Origin: an uncultured delta proteobacterium
GTDB lineage: Bacteria; Myxococcota_A; Polyangia; Polyangiales; Polyangiaceae
Length of the DNA: 49,691 bases
NCBI GenBank assembly: GCA_903906315.1
Contig: CAIVJW010000264.1
Location: 1 to 49,691, forward strand
Reading direction: 5' to 3'
How positions within the stretch are numbered: position 1 is the first letter of the stretch; each line of letters begins with the position of its first letter. The notes below the pieces were generated by a model. The model made no database searches, had not been told where the DNA came from, and worked only from the letters and a program-made list of their open reading frames with translations. The translations under genes were made by a program, and so were the position numbers. Positions 1-7,546 of this stretch are shown in pieces.

Positions 1-119
1 GCGGGCTCATCGGCGTCGTGCTGGACGACGATCGCCGGGCCCAGGTCGCGGGGCTCGGCGTCGCGGGGCTCGAGGCGCTCTACGCCGGGCTGGTTCGCGA
101 GCGCGCCTGGCCTGGCTGA
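1..119 (+). CDS. C-terminal end of an unidentified protein (5' truncated by window)
   Basis: An open frame enters from the left edge (third frame) and ends at the TGA at 117-119, giving 38 residues that end in RERAWPG. Its codons end almost only in G or C and the residues are protein-like (DDDRRAQVAGLGVAGLEALY), so it is probably the tail of a real gene. The visible part is too short to name a family. Confidence 0.5.
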   Translation, partial: GLIGVVLDDDRRAQVAGLGVAGLEALYAGLVRERAWPG

Positions 120-307
120 TCCGTCGATCGGAGCCCGCGCGCGTCCCTGCGGCGCACCCTTGGAGCCGCCGCTCCCGAACCCCGAGCTCGCCGGCGAGCG
201 CTCGCGTCCGCCGGAGGCCGCGAGCCGGCGCCGTTCACCCCCGACGGACGCCCGCTGGGGCGCGCCCGGCCCTGGGCTTTCGCTTCGAGCAGGTCCGCGG
301 CACGCTC

Positions 308-358
308 GGGCTCGGTCTTCTCCTCGCGCGCCGTCTGCGGCGAGAGCGGACCGAGCCC
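308..358 (-). terminator. probable terminator of the acyl-CoA dehydrogenase gene
   Basis: GGGCTCGGTC at 308-317 pairs perfectly with GACCGAGCCC at 349-358. The loop holds a smaller CGCCG-TCTG-CGGCG hairpin. The structure begins 15 nt past the stop of the minus-strand dehydrogenase gene. It has no U-tract, like most hairpins in this GC-rich window. Confidence 0.5.
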
Positions 359-372
359 GGCGTCGTCGTCTG

Positions 373-2184
373 TCAGAACGACTCGTCCGCGAGGCTCATC
401 AGCTCGAGCGAGCTCTGCTCGACGAGCTTGCGCGTCAGCGTGAGCGCCGGCAGCACGCTCTTGCTCCAGTAACCCACGACGGCCACCTTGCCGTTGTAGA
501 ACGCGCGCTCCTCGGTGCCGGCCTCGAGCTTCGCGACCGCGACGGTCGCTTGCCGCAGCAGCAGCCAGCCAATCACCAGCTCGGCCGTGGCGAAGAGGAC
601 CTTGTTGCCCTGGAAACCGACGTGATAGAGCGACTCGGCGACCTTGCTCATCATCGCACCGTAGATGCCCTTCACGTCGTTCAGGGCGCGACCGAGCGCG
701 ACCTTGTCGGCCTCGAGCGCGGCGGGCGCCGCGGCGATGGTGGCCTCGATGCCGCCGAACAGTGTCTGCAGCGTCGCGCCGCCGTCGCGCGCGATCTTGC
801 GGAAGAACAGGTCTTGCGCCTGGATCTGCGTGGTTCCCTCGTAGAGCGAGTCGATCTTCTGATCGCGCACGTACTGCTCGATCGGGTAGTCTTGCACGTA
901 GCCCGATCCGCCGTAGGTCTGCAGCGAGAGCGCGAGCTGCTCGTACGCCTTCTCGGAGTTATAGCCCTTCACCAGCGGGAGCAGCATGTCATTGAGCTTG
1001 TCGAGGCCGCCCGCCGCCTTCGCGTCGTGGCCGCCCTGGATCTCGACCTGATCCTGCACCCACGCCGTGTAGAGGCAGAGCGCGCGCATGCCCTCGGCGT
1101 GCGCCTTCTGCGACATCAGCATCCGGCGCACGTCCGGGTGACGGATGATCGCGACGCGCGGAGAGGTCTTGTCGGCGGCGCGCAGGAGGTCCGGCCCCTG
1201 AACGCGCTCCTTGGCGTACTCGAGCGCGTTCAGGTACGCGGTCGAGAGCGTCGCGGCCGACTTGAAGCCGACGGCCATGCGCGCCTGCTCGATCACGTGG
1301 AACATCTGCTTGATGCCGTCGTGCACGCCGCCGACGAGCAGGCCGCGCGCCGGCTTGCCGTCGCCGAAGGACATCTCGCACGTGGCGGAGCCCTTGATGC
1401 CCATCTTCTTCTCGACCTTGGTGACGACGGCGCCGTTGCGCTCGCCGCACTGGCCGTTCTCGTCGACCCAGTACTTGGGCACGAGGAAGAGCGAGAGGCC
1501 CTTCGTGCCGCCCGGCGCGCCCTCGGGCCGCGCGAGGACCAGGTGGATGATGTTCTCGACGCCGTCGAAGTCGCCGTTCGTGATGAAGCGCTTCGTCCCC
1601 TCGATCTCCCACACGTCGCCGCCGACGTGGCGCGCCTTCGCGCGGCCCGCGCCGACGTCGCTGCCCGCGTCCGGCTCCGTGAGCACCATCGATCCGCCCC
1701 AGCGCTTCTCGACGAGGCCCGGGATGAAGCGGCGCTTCTGGTCCTCGGTGCCGTGGCGGTCGATGGTGCGCGCCGCGAAGGTGCCGAACAGGTAGAACGC
1801 GAGCACTGGATTCGCGCCCGCGGTGAGCTCGAAGCCGCCCCAGCCGATCGAGGGCGGGCCGCCCATGCCGCCCATGTGCTCGGGCAGGTTGAGCAGGTGC
1901 GTGCCCGTCTCGTAGAAGAGATCGAAGCCCGCCTTGATGCCTGCCGGAATGGTGACGTTGCCCTCGGCGTCCATCTCGAGCGGCACGCGGTCCGACTCGA
2001 CGAAGCTCTTCTGCAGCTCTGCGGTACAGAGCTTCTCGAGCGATCGCAGCGCCTCGCGCGCCGTCTCCTCGTCGAGCAGCGCGAAGGGCTCGCGGCCGAG
2101 CGTCGTGTGGCCGACGTCGAGGACCTCGAACAGGTTGAAGAAGATGTCCCTGAGGTTGCTCTTGAAGTGGGGGGCTTGCGTCAT
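373..2184 (-). CDS. acyl-CoA dehydrogenase, FadE5/AcdA-like long form
   Basis: 603 aa, starting at the ATG at 2184; GAAGGA lies 8 nt upstream (2193-2198), and the open frame beyond it looks non-coding. It is about 200 residues longer than medium-chain dehydrogenases. The length, the N-terminal helical extension and an extra C-terminal domain (after about residue 470) match the FadE5/B. subtilis FadE type. The flavin-site stretch VLTEPDAGSDVG lies near residue 168. The catalytic-base motif LYEGTTQIQ places the base at Glu449, close to Glu447 of mycobacterial FadE5. It should oxidise acyl-CoA to trans-2-enoyl-CoA with FAD and pass electrons to ETF. The FadN and FadA partners for the next steps are encoded 7 kb away on the same strand. 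Family confidence is high; chain-length preference is unknown. Confidence 0.93.
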   Translation of the reverse strand: MTQAPHFKSNLRDIFFNLFEVLDVGHTTLGREPFALLDEETAREALRSLEKLCTAELQKSFVESDRVPLEMDAEGNVTIPAGIKAGFDLFYETGTHLLNLPEHMGGMGGPPSIGWGGFELTAGANPVLAFYLFGTFAARTIDRHGTEDQKRRFIPGLVEKRWGGSMVLTEPDAGSDVGAGRAKARHVGGDVWEIEGTKRFITNGDFDGVENIIHLVLARPEGAPGGTKGLSLFLVPKYWVDENGQCGERNGAVVTKVEKKMGIKGSATCEMSFGDGKPARGLLVGGVHDGIKQMFHVIEQARMAVGFKSAATLSTAYLNALEYAKERVQGPDLLRAADKTSPRVAIIRHPDVRRMLMSQKAHAEGMRALCLYTAWVQDQVEIQGGHDAKAAGGLDKLNDMLLPLVKGYNSEKAYEQLALSLQTYGGSGYVQDYPIEQYVRDQKIDSLYEGTTQIQAQDLFFRKIARDGGATLQTLFGGIEATIAAAPAALEADKVALGRALNDVKGIYGAMMSKVAESLYHVGFQGNKVLFATAELVIGWLLLRQATVAVAKLEAGTEERAFYNGKVAVVGYWSKSVLPALTLTRKLVEQSSLELMSLADESF

Positions 2185-2450
2185 GGGGCCGGTCCTTCGG
2201 TGGGGGCGGAGGCCCGGCGTCGCCGACGCGGGCCAGCGGCGGCAGCCTGCCCCGGCCCACGGCGGGCGGCCAGCGCCAGTTTTGCGCACCGCGGCAGGCG
2301 GGGTCCCGGGCGTTCCGACGGCGTCACGCGCGCGGGCCGCCCCGCGGTCGCGCGGCGGCGCCCGGCCGCGTCGCCGCAGCCCGGATCCGGGGGAGTGGGC
2401 GCGTGATAGCCTCGGCGGCGAACGACCGGACCGTTGAAAGGAGTGGAGGG

Positions 2451-3854
2451 ATGACTCACGCATGTAGGGGACACTTGGAGCGGTGGGTGAGGATCGGGGC
2501 GTTCGGCCTCGCGTCGCTCTTCGGCGCCGGCTGCGCGACGACCGACGCGACCACGTCGACGAAGTCCACGGGCGACACCACCACGGACTCCGGCCAGGGC
2601 GGCGCGTCCGCGGGCGGAATGGGCCAGGGCGGCCTGATCGCGGGCGGTGCCGGGCAGGGGGGTCGGCCGGGTACGGGCGGCAACCAGGGCACAGGTGGGA
2701 GTCAGGGTACGGGCGGCAACCAGGGCACCGGGGGCAACCAGGGCACCGGCGGCGCGGCCGCGGGCGGCTCCGGACAGGGCGGCGCGGGCGGGGCGGCGAA
2801 CCCGTGCCCCGGCGCCACGCTCTGCGGCGGCAAGTGCGTCCAGCTCGACCTCGACCCGAAGAACTGCGGCGCGTGCGCCACCGCCTGCGCGGCCGGCGAG
2901 GTCTGCTCGGCGGGCACCTGCGACTTCAACTGCGCCGGTGGCACCACCCGGTGCGGCAACGCCTGCATCGATCTGAAGTACGACCCGGCCCACTGCGGTG
3001 CGTGCGACGCGGCCTGCGGCGCCGGTGAGGTCTGCGCGGCGGGCAAGTGCGCGGCCGTGTGCGAGCAGGGCGCGACCAAGTGCGGCAAGCTCTGCGTCGA
3101 CCTGCAGACGGACGCGGCCAACTGTGGCGGCTGCGCCGTCGCGTGTGCGGTGGGCGAGGTGTGCTCGCTCGGCAAGTGCGGCGCGGGCTGCGCGGGCGGC
3201 ACGACCAAGTGCGGCGACGCGTGCGTCGACCTCCAGAGCGACGCGGCCAACTGCGGCGCTTGCGGCGACGTCTGCCTGCCGAGCGTGACGTGCTTCGCGG
3301 GCAAGTGCGCCGGTCACCTCGCCTGCGAGAAGGCGAAGGACTGCGACTCCTGCCAGGCGTGCGCGATGGACGGGCTCTGCTCGGCGGACACGCAGGCCTG
3401 CGCGACCGATCAAGGCTGCCTCGACCTCCTCGACTGCATGGCCGTCTGCGCCGTCGGCGACCAAGCGTGCGTCACGGCCTGCGGGGACAAGTACCCGAAT
3501 TCCGTCCAGCACTACAACGACCTGCTCGAGTGCGTGTTCTGCCAGGAGTGCGGGACCTCGTGCCAGATCGACGCCGGCAGCTGCCCGGCCTCCTGCGACC
3601 AGCAGAACGACTGCCAGACGTGCGTCGACTGCGCGACGGGCGGCCTCTGCATGTCCGAGCTCGACGCGTGCAACAACGATCCCGAGTGCCTCGCGTTCTA
3701 CGACTGCTACGCCCAGTGCGCCGACAACGCTTGCGTCGACGCGTGCTCGCAGGCGCACCCGGCCGGCGTCGCGCCCTACAACCAGCTCGCCATCTGCGCG
3801 ATCTGTCAGGTGTGCCCGGTGGACTGCGATGGTCCCAACTCGGGCTGCCCCTGA
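2451..3854 (+). CDS. Cys-rich repeat lipoprotein with Gly-rich linker
   Basis: 467 aa. The start is the ATG at 2451, preceded by AAAGGAG and GGAGGG. A lipoprotein-type signal ends in LFGAGC with the lipidated Cys at residue 28. Residues about 40-117 are a Gly/Gln/Thr linker that includes a six-residue GTGGNQ repeat. Residues 119-286 hold four modules of about 42 residues with the pattern C-x-x-G-x-T-x-C-G-x-x-C-V-D-L, then N-C-G-A-C, then E-V-C. They resemble the Cys-rich modules of MXAN_6577-type myxobacterial proteins. Residues about 293-467 hold two copies of a different Cys-rich unit (C-x-x-C-x-x-C-A, then GLC). The protein is probably anchored at the outer membrane and disulfide-stabilised. 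No enzymatic motif was seen and the function is unknown. Confidence 0.88.
   Translation: MTHACRGHLERWVRIGAFGLASLFGAGCATTDATTSTKSTGDTTTDSGQGGASAGGMGQGGLIAGGAGQGGRPGTGGNQGTGGSQGTGGNQGTGGNQGTGGAAAGGSGQGGAGGAANPCPGATLCGGKCVQLDLDPKNCGACATACAAGEVCSAGTCDFNCAGGTTRCGNACIDLKYDPAHCGACDAACGAGEVCAAGKCAAVCEQGATKCGKLCVDLQTDAANCGGCAVACAVGEVCSLGKCGAGCAGGTTKCGDACVDLQSDAANCGACGDVCLPSVTCFAGKCAGHLACEKAKDCDSCQACAMDGLCSADTQACATDQGCLDLLDCMAVCAVGDQACVTACGDKYPNSVQHYNDLLECVFCQECGTSCQIDAGSCPASCDQQNDCQTCVDCATGGLCMSELDACNNDPECLAFYDCYAQCADNACVDACSQAHPAGVAPYNQLAICAICQVCPVDCDGPNSGCP
2670..2753 (+). repeat. in-frame 18-bp tandem repeat (GTGGNQ linker)
   Basis: Four full copies plus a partial copy of an 18-bp unit encode GTGGNQ or GTGGSQ in the linker of the Cys-rich lipoprotein. 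Differences between copies are mostly at third codon positions. The period is a multiple of three, so copy-number change would keep the frame. Confidence 0.75.
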
Positions 3855-3862
3855 GCCTGCCT

Positions 3863-3901
3863 GTCCGGCGCGGCGCCGCCCTCGCGGCCGCCGCGCCGGA
3901 C
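3863..3901 (+). terminator. probable terminator of the Cys-rich lipoprotein gene
   Basis: GTCCGGCGCGG at 3863-3873 pairs perfectly with CCGCGCCGGAC at 3891-3901 across a 17-nt loop. The stem starts 9 nt after the lipoprotein stop codon. It lacks a proper U-tract. Confidence 0.55.
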
Positions 3902-3917
3902 GATCCTTCCCCCTCCC

Positions 3918-5045
3918 TTGACTACCACCCTCCTCGCGGCCGCCGTCCTCGTCGGGATCGCGCTGTGCGTCCTCGCCACCTGGGCGCACCTCCGCTACTG
4001 GACGGCCCACCTCGCGATCGAGCTGCCGTACGCGCACACGGAGGAGATCGTCACTCCCGACGGCACGGCCGTGGTGCTCCGGCGCGTTCCACTCCCGCCG
4101 GGGGCCGCGCCCTCTGCGGCGCCGCCCGTGCTGCTCGTCCACGGCCTCGGGGCGAACCACAGGAACCAGGACCTCGCCGCGGACCGATCGCTCGCGCGCC
4201 ACCTCGCCGCGACCGGCCGTGACGTCTGGCTGCTCACGCTGCGCAGCGGCCGCGCCCCGCGGAGCTTCGCCGAGCGCCGGCGCGTGCGCTTCGAGGCGAT
4301 GGTCGACCACGATCTGCCCGTCGCCGTGCGCGGCGTGCTCGAGCGCACGGGCGCGGAGGCGCTCGACTACGTGGGCTTCTCGATGGGCGGCATGCTGCTC
4401 TACGCGGCGATCGGCCGCACGGTGCCGGAGGCCTCGATTCGGCGCGCGATCCTCGTCGGATCCCCCGGCGAGGTGCGCGTCGCGTGGCCGCTGCGCGTCC
4501 TGCTGCGCTTCGTGCCGCGCGTGCTCGTGCCGACCTTCCACTTCCGCGTGCTCGCGCGCCTGTTCGCGTTCGCCTCGGAGTGGGTCGCGACCCCCCTGCA
4601 CGGGGTCAGCGCCAACCCGCGGAACCTCTCGCCGGGCACCACCCGATCGGCCATGGTCAACCTCGTCGAGGACGTCCCCGGCCCGCTGAACGCCGATTTC
4701 GCCGCCTTCGCCCTGGCGGGCGGCGCGATCCGCGCCGGCGGCGCCCCCGCGATCGCCGGGCTCGCCCGCGTGGCCGTGCCCGCGCTGTTCGTCGCGGGCA
4801 CCGCCGACAAGCTCGCGCCGGAGCGCGCCGTGAGGGTGGCGTTCGACGCCTGGGCCGCCGACCGCCCGGCGACCCCGAAGCGCTTCGTCGTCGTCGGGCG
4901 CGCGCACGGCCACCGGCACGACTACGGCCACGGCGACATGGCCATTGGCACGCACGTCGTCGACGAGGTGTTCCCCACCATCGCCGAGTTCCTCGCCGCC
5001 CCCCCGGTCGCGCCGCCCGCGGTCGGGGACGGGCCGCCGGTCTGA
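3918..5045 (+). CDS. membrane-anchored alpha/beta hydrolase
   Basis: 375 aa. The only plausible start is a TTG at 3918: there is no Shine-Dalgarno and the next Met is over 100 residues in, so the start is uncertain. Residues about 4-22 form a hydrophobic anchor. The oxyanion-hole region reads LLVHGLGANHRN (about 72-83). The nucleophile elbow is GFSMGG with Ser155. An acid residue is likely in VAGTADKLAPE and a His in the GRAHGHRHDYGHGD stretch near the C-terminus. The fold is clear and somewhat like lipases or PHA-depolymerase-type hydrolases, but the substrate is unknown. It sits between two secreted lipoprotein genes and is followed directly by a hairpin. Confidence 0.85.
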   Translation: MTTTLLAAAVLVGIALCVLATWAHLRYWTAHLAIELPYAHTEEIVTPDGTAVVLRRVPLPPGAAPSAAPPVLLVHGLGANHRNQDLAADRSLARHLAATGRDVWLLTLRSGRAPRSFAERRRVRFEAMVDHDLPVAVRGVLERTGAEALDYVGFSMGGMLLYAAIGRTVPEASIRRAILVGSPGEVRVAWPLRVLLRFVPRVLVPTFHFRVLARLFAFASEWVATPLHGVSANPRNLSPGTTRSAMVNLVEDVPGPLNADFAAFALAGGAIRAGGAPAIAGLARVAVPALFVAGTADKLAPERAVRVAFDAWAADRPATPKRFVVVGRAHGHRHDYGHGDMAIGTHVVDEVFPTIAEFLAAPPVAPPAVGDGPPV

Positions 5046-5046
5046 C

Positions 5047-5069
5047 GGGCCGGCCGCGCGCGCCGGCCC
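5047..5069 (+). terminator. probable terminator of the alpha/beta hydrolase gene
   Basis: GGGCCGGC (5047-5054) and GCCGGCCC (5062-5069) form a perfect 8-bp stem with a 7-nt loop, immediately after the stop codon at 5043-5045. Confidence 0.5.
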
Positions 5070-5207
5070 GACCGCGAGGGCGCTCCCTGGTCCCCGTTGA
5101 CCGCCGTCGCGGGCGGGTGCACTCGGCGCGCGGTCCGGGCGCGGCGTCGCGCGTTCATGCCGGCCGGTCCACCTCGCACGCCCACGCCCCCGACAGGAGC
5201 TCCGCTC

Positions 5208-5786
5208 ATGCTTCGACCCGCCGTCTCGATCGCCCTCATGACCCTCTTCGCAGGCCTCGTCGGCTGCGGCAGCGACAGCACCCCCGGGGGCGCGGCCACG
5301 GGCGGCGGCGGCTCCGCGACGGGCGCGGGCGGCGCGGGCACCGGGGGGGCGGGGACGGGCGGCGCGGGGACGGGCGGCGCGGGGACGGGCGGCTCCGCTA
5401 CCGGAGGCGCGGGAGGCGGCGGTATGGGCGGTGGTGGCGCGGGGGGCAGTGCCGCAGGGGGCAGTGCGGCGGGGGGAGGCGGCGGGGCCGGCGGCGGCGG
5501 CGCCTGCCTCGCGGCGCTCGATCAATGCGCGGACGCGGGCGAGTGCTGCGACTCCATGGCGTGCGACCTCGTCGGAGCGATGGTCCACGCGACGTGCTGC
5601 TACGCCCTGAACGCGCCTTGCGGCCAGGAGACGAGCGGCTGTTGCGGCGACATGATGTGCGTCGGCGACCCCGGCGCCGAGGTCTGCATGGCGTGCGGCT
5701 TCACGGGCCACGACTGCTCGGCCAACTCCGAGTGCTGCCCCGGCTTCGTGTGCGCCGCCAGCACCCACCTTTGCGAGTCCATGTGA
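5208..5786 (+). CDS. small Cys-rich lipoprotein with Gly-rich linker
   Basis: 192 aa, starting at the ATG at 5208 with AGGAG at 5195-5199. The signal ends in a classic lipobox, GLVGC, with Cys20. Residues about 25-98 are almost entirely Gly, Ala, Thr and Ser. The C-terminal 90 residues contain many Cys in pairs (ECCDSMAC, HATCC, GCCGDMMC, ECCPGFVC), a spacing that suggests a small knottin-like disulfide module. The gene overlaps the next gene by 4 nt (GTGA), so the two are probably co-translated. No function is recognisable beyond secretion and surface anchoring. Confidence 0.85.
   Translation: MLRPAVSIALMTLFAGLVGCGSDSTPGGAATGGGGSATGAGGAGTGGAGTGGAGTGGAGTGGSATGGAGGGGMGGGGAGGSAAGGSAAGGGGGAGGGGACLAALDQCADAGECCDSMACDLVGAMVHATCCYALNAPCGQETSGCCGDMMCVGDPGAEVCMACGFTGHDCSANSECCPGFVCAASTHLCESM
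5331..5390 (+). repeat. in-frame 15-bp tandem repeat, four copies
   Basis: Four consecutive 15-bp units (last two identical, GGCGCGGGGACGGGC) encode the GTGGA linker of the small Cys-rich lipoprotein. The period is divisible by three, so length changes would be tolerated. Confidence 0.7.
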
Positions 5787-7219
5787 GGCGCCGCGCGACG
5801 GCTGCGATCCCCGCGATCCTCGCCGCCCTGGGGCTGTGGGGCGCCTTCGTCGGCTGCTCGGGCGACGCGGCCACGGCTGCCTCCACCACCACCACCGTCG
5901 GCGGCGCGGGCGGCGCGGGCTCCGGCGGCGCGACGGCGACGGGGGGATCGGGAGGGCAGGGGGGCGAAGCGCCCGCGCCCGACGGCGGCCCGGTCGACGC
6001 GGCCGTCGACGCGGCGGCCGGTGAAGCGATCGTCCGGGTCTACGACGACGGCGATCCGAAGGCGGACGTCCCCGTCCTCTTCCACGGCGCGGACGGCGCG
6101 CTCGCGCTCGCGACCAAGACGGGGGCGGACGGCAAGGCGGTCGGGCCGGCCTCGGGATCGGCGACGGTGACGGTCGCGCTCGAGGGCGCGCACGAGCTCG
6201 TGTCGATCTTCGGCGTCGTCCCCGGCGACGACCTGTTCGTCGGATCGCCCGTCGCGCTGCACCGGAAGATCGGCGTCGCGAAGATCGCGGCCTCGCAGCA
6301 GGTCGCCGGAGCGCACGACTTCGTCCTCGATCTGGGCATGAAGAGCGCGGTCGTCGGCGCGCTCGAACCGCCCGTCGAGATCGACCTGCCCGCCTCGGCG
6401 CTCCTCGGCGGCAAGCCCTACGCCGTCGTCGCCTTCGCGCGCGACGGCTCGGGCGTCCCCACCGTCACCGCCTGGGCCGAGGGGCCTGCGCTCGACGCCG
6501 ACGGCGTCTCCGCGGTCACGCTCCCCGCGTGGACGTTCGACGTGGAGTCGTTCTTCCTGCGCGTGTCGAACGTGCTGCCCGGCGCGAGCTTCGCGCAGGC
6601 GCGGAGCGCGCCGGTCGGGCCGAACGGCCTCGCGCACTTCGCGCTCAACCCGTGGCAGGTCGTCGCGCCGGCCAAGCTCAACATCTTCCTCTTCGCCGAG
6701 CCGAAGGGCTTTGGATCGCTCACCGAGATCGTCGCGGGCGCGAGCTTCGGCGACCAGGGGGCCGACGCGAACAGCAGCGTCGTGAAGCGCATCAAGGACC
6801 GCCCCTACGAGCTCGATTTCGATCTCGCGGCCCACACCCTGCCGCAGGTCGAAGGCGCGACGGTGAAGGGCGCGGCCGGCCAGGGCCCGACGCTCGACTT
6901 CGCGAACAAGGGCGCCTTCGCCGCCGCCGACGGGGTCTTCGTGTCCTCGAGCTGGGACGCGCCGGTCGGATCCGTCCGCTGGCTCGCGATCGCGCCCGTG
7001 ACGGCGAAGGGGGGCTTTGGCCTGCCGGCGCTGCCGAAGGAGCTCGCGTCCTGGCTGCCCTCCTCCGCTGCGGTCGGCGAGTCGGTCGTGACCGTCGTCG
7101 CCGCGGACTACGCGTCGGGCTACGACGAGCTGCGGCGCGCGCACGGTCCGGGGCTGCTCACCGAGCCGTTTCCCGACGGCGAGATCGAGCTCGCGTACTC
7201 GAGCGCGTTCGCGAAGTAG
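5783..7219 (+). CDS. lipoprotein with carboxypeptidase-regulatory-like domain, function unknown
   Basis: 478 aa from a GTG at 5783 that overlaps the previous stop codon (GTGA). The signal ends in AFVGC with Cys25, followed by a Gly-rich linker to about residue 70. The next stretch (EAIVRVYDDGDPKADVPVLF, then TKTGADGKAVGP) resembles a carboxypeptidase-regulatory or Ig-like beta-sandwich as found in cell-surface proteins. The rest has no Cys-rich modules and looks like repeated beta-structure. It probably forms an operon with the preceding small lipoprotein. No catalytic motif was found. Confidence 0.82.
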   Translation: MRRRATAAIPAILAALGLWGAFVGCSGDAATAASTTTTVGGAGGAGSGGATATGGSGGQGGEAPAPDGGPVDAAVDAAAGEAIVRVYDDGDPKADVPVLFHGADGALALATKTGADGKAVGPASGSATVTVALEGAHELVSIFGVVPGDDLFVGSPVALHRKIGVAKIAASQQVAGAHDFVLDLGMKSAVVGALEPPVEIDLPASALLGGKPYAVVAFARDGSGVPTVTAWAEGPALDADGVSAVTLPAWTFDVESFFLRVSNVLPGASFAQARSAPVGPNGLAHFALNPWQVVAPAKLNIFLFAEPKGFGSLTEIVAGASFGDQGADANSSVVKRIKDRPYELDFDLAAHTLPQVEGATVKGAAGQGPTLDFANKGAFAAADGVFVSSSWDAPVGSVRWLAIAPVTAKGGFGLPALPKELASWLPSSAAVGESVVTVVAADYASGYDELRRAHGPGLLTEPFPDGEIELAYSSAFAK

Positions 7220-7222
7220 CCG

Positions 7223-7252
7223 GCGGCGCCCCGCTCTCGGGCGTGGCGCCGC
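7223..7252 (+). terminator. probable terminator of the lipoprotein pair
   Basis: GCGGCGCC (7223-7230) pairs with GGCGCCGC (7245-7252) across a 14-nt loop, 3 nt after the stop at 7217-7219. Confidence 0.4.
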
Positions 7253-7304
7253 GTTCTCGCCGCGTCCTCGCCGCGTCCTCGCCGCGTCCTCGCCGCGTCC
7301 TCGC
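7250..7304. repeat. five tandem copies of an 11-bp unit, intergenic
   Basis: Five head-to-tail copies of CGCGTCCTCGC lie at 7250-7304; only the first differs, by one base. They lie outside any convincing gene, between convergent units. An 11-bp period cannot keep a reading frame, which supports a non-coding minisatellite. Confidence 0.8.
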
Positions 7305-7313
7305 CGAGCGCGC

Positions 7314-7439
7314 TCACCGCTCCGCGGGCTTGCCTTCGCACGAGCCGACGGGCCCCGTGGGAGCCGGCAGCGCGACCACGCCGGCCGGCTGGCCGCCGAT
7401 CGCGTCCACGTGGATCGCCACCACGCCGCCGTACGACAT
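7314..7439 (-). CDS. possible 41-aa small protein
   Basis: An ATG at 7439 opens a short frame ending in TGA at 7314-7316. It encodes MSYGGVVAIHVDAIGG and continues with Gly, Pro and Val to EGKPAER. Codon third positions are overwhelmingly G or C, as in real genes here. In-frame codons before the ATG stay open back to a stop near the end of the upstream membrane-protein gene. No Shine-Dalgarno and no recognised family were seen. It could be a small gene or a relic of a longer one. Confidence 0.25.
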   Translation of the reverse strand: MSYGGVVAIHVDAIGGQPAGVVALPAPTGPVGSCEGKPAER

Positions 7440-7508
7440 CGAGCGAGCAAGCGCTTCGCGCGGGGCCGCGCCCTTGGCGCGCCCGTGCGGGCCTTGCGCG
7501 GGCGGCGG

Positions 7509-7533
7509 GGCGCCGCAGCGCGTGCGCGGCGCC
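7509..7533 (-). terminator. probable terminator of the membrane-protein gene
   Basis: GGCGCCGC (7509-7516) pairs with GCGGCGCC (7526-7533) around a 9-nt loop, 13 nt beyond the stop of the minus-strand gene ending at 7547. Confidence 0.45.
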
Positions 7534-7546
7534 GGTCAGCCTGCCC

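Noticed and set aside
160..2406. 748-codon open frame on the plus strand opposite the acyl-CoA dehydrogenase gene
   Set aside because: Its residues are Arg/Ala/Glu-rich with no motif, and it is the antisense shadow of a clear enzyme; GC-rich codon bias opens such frames.
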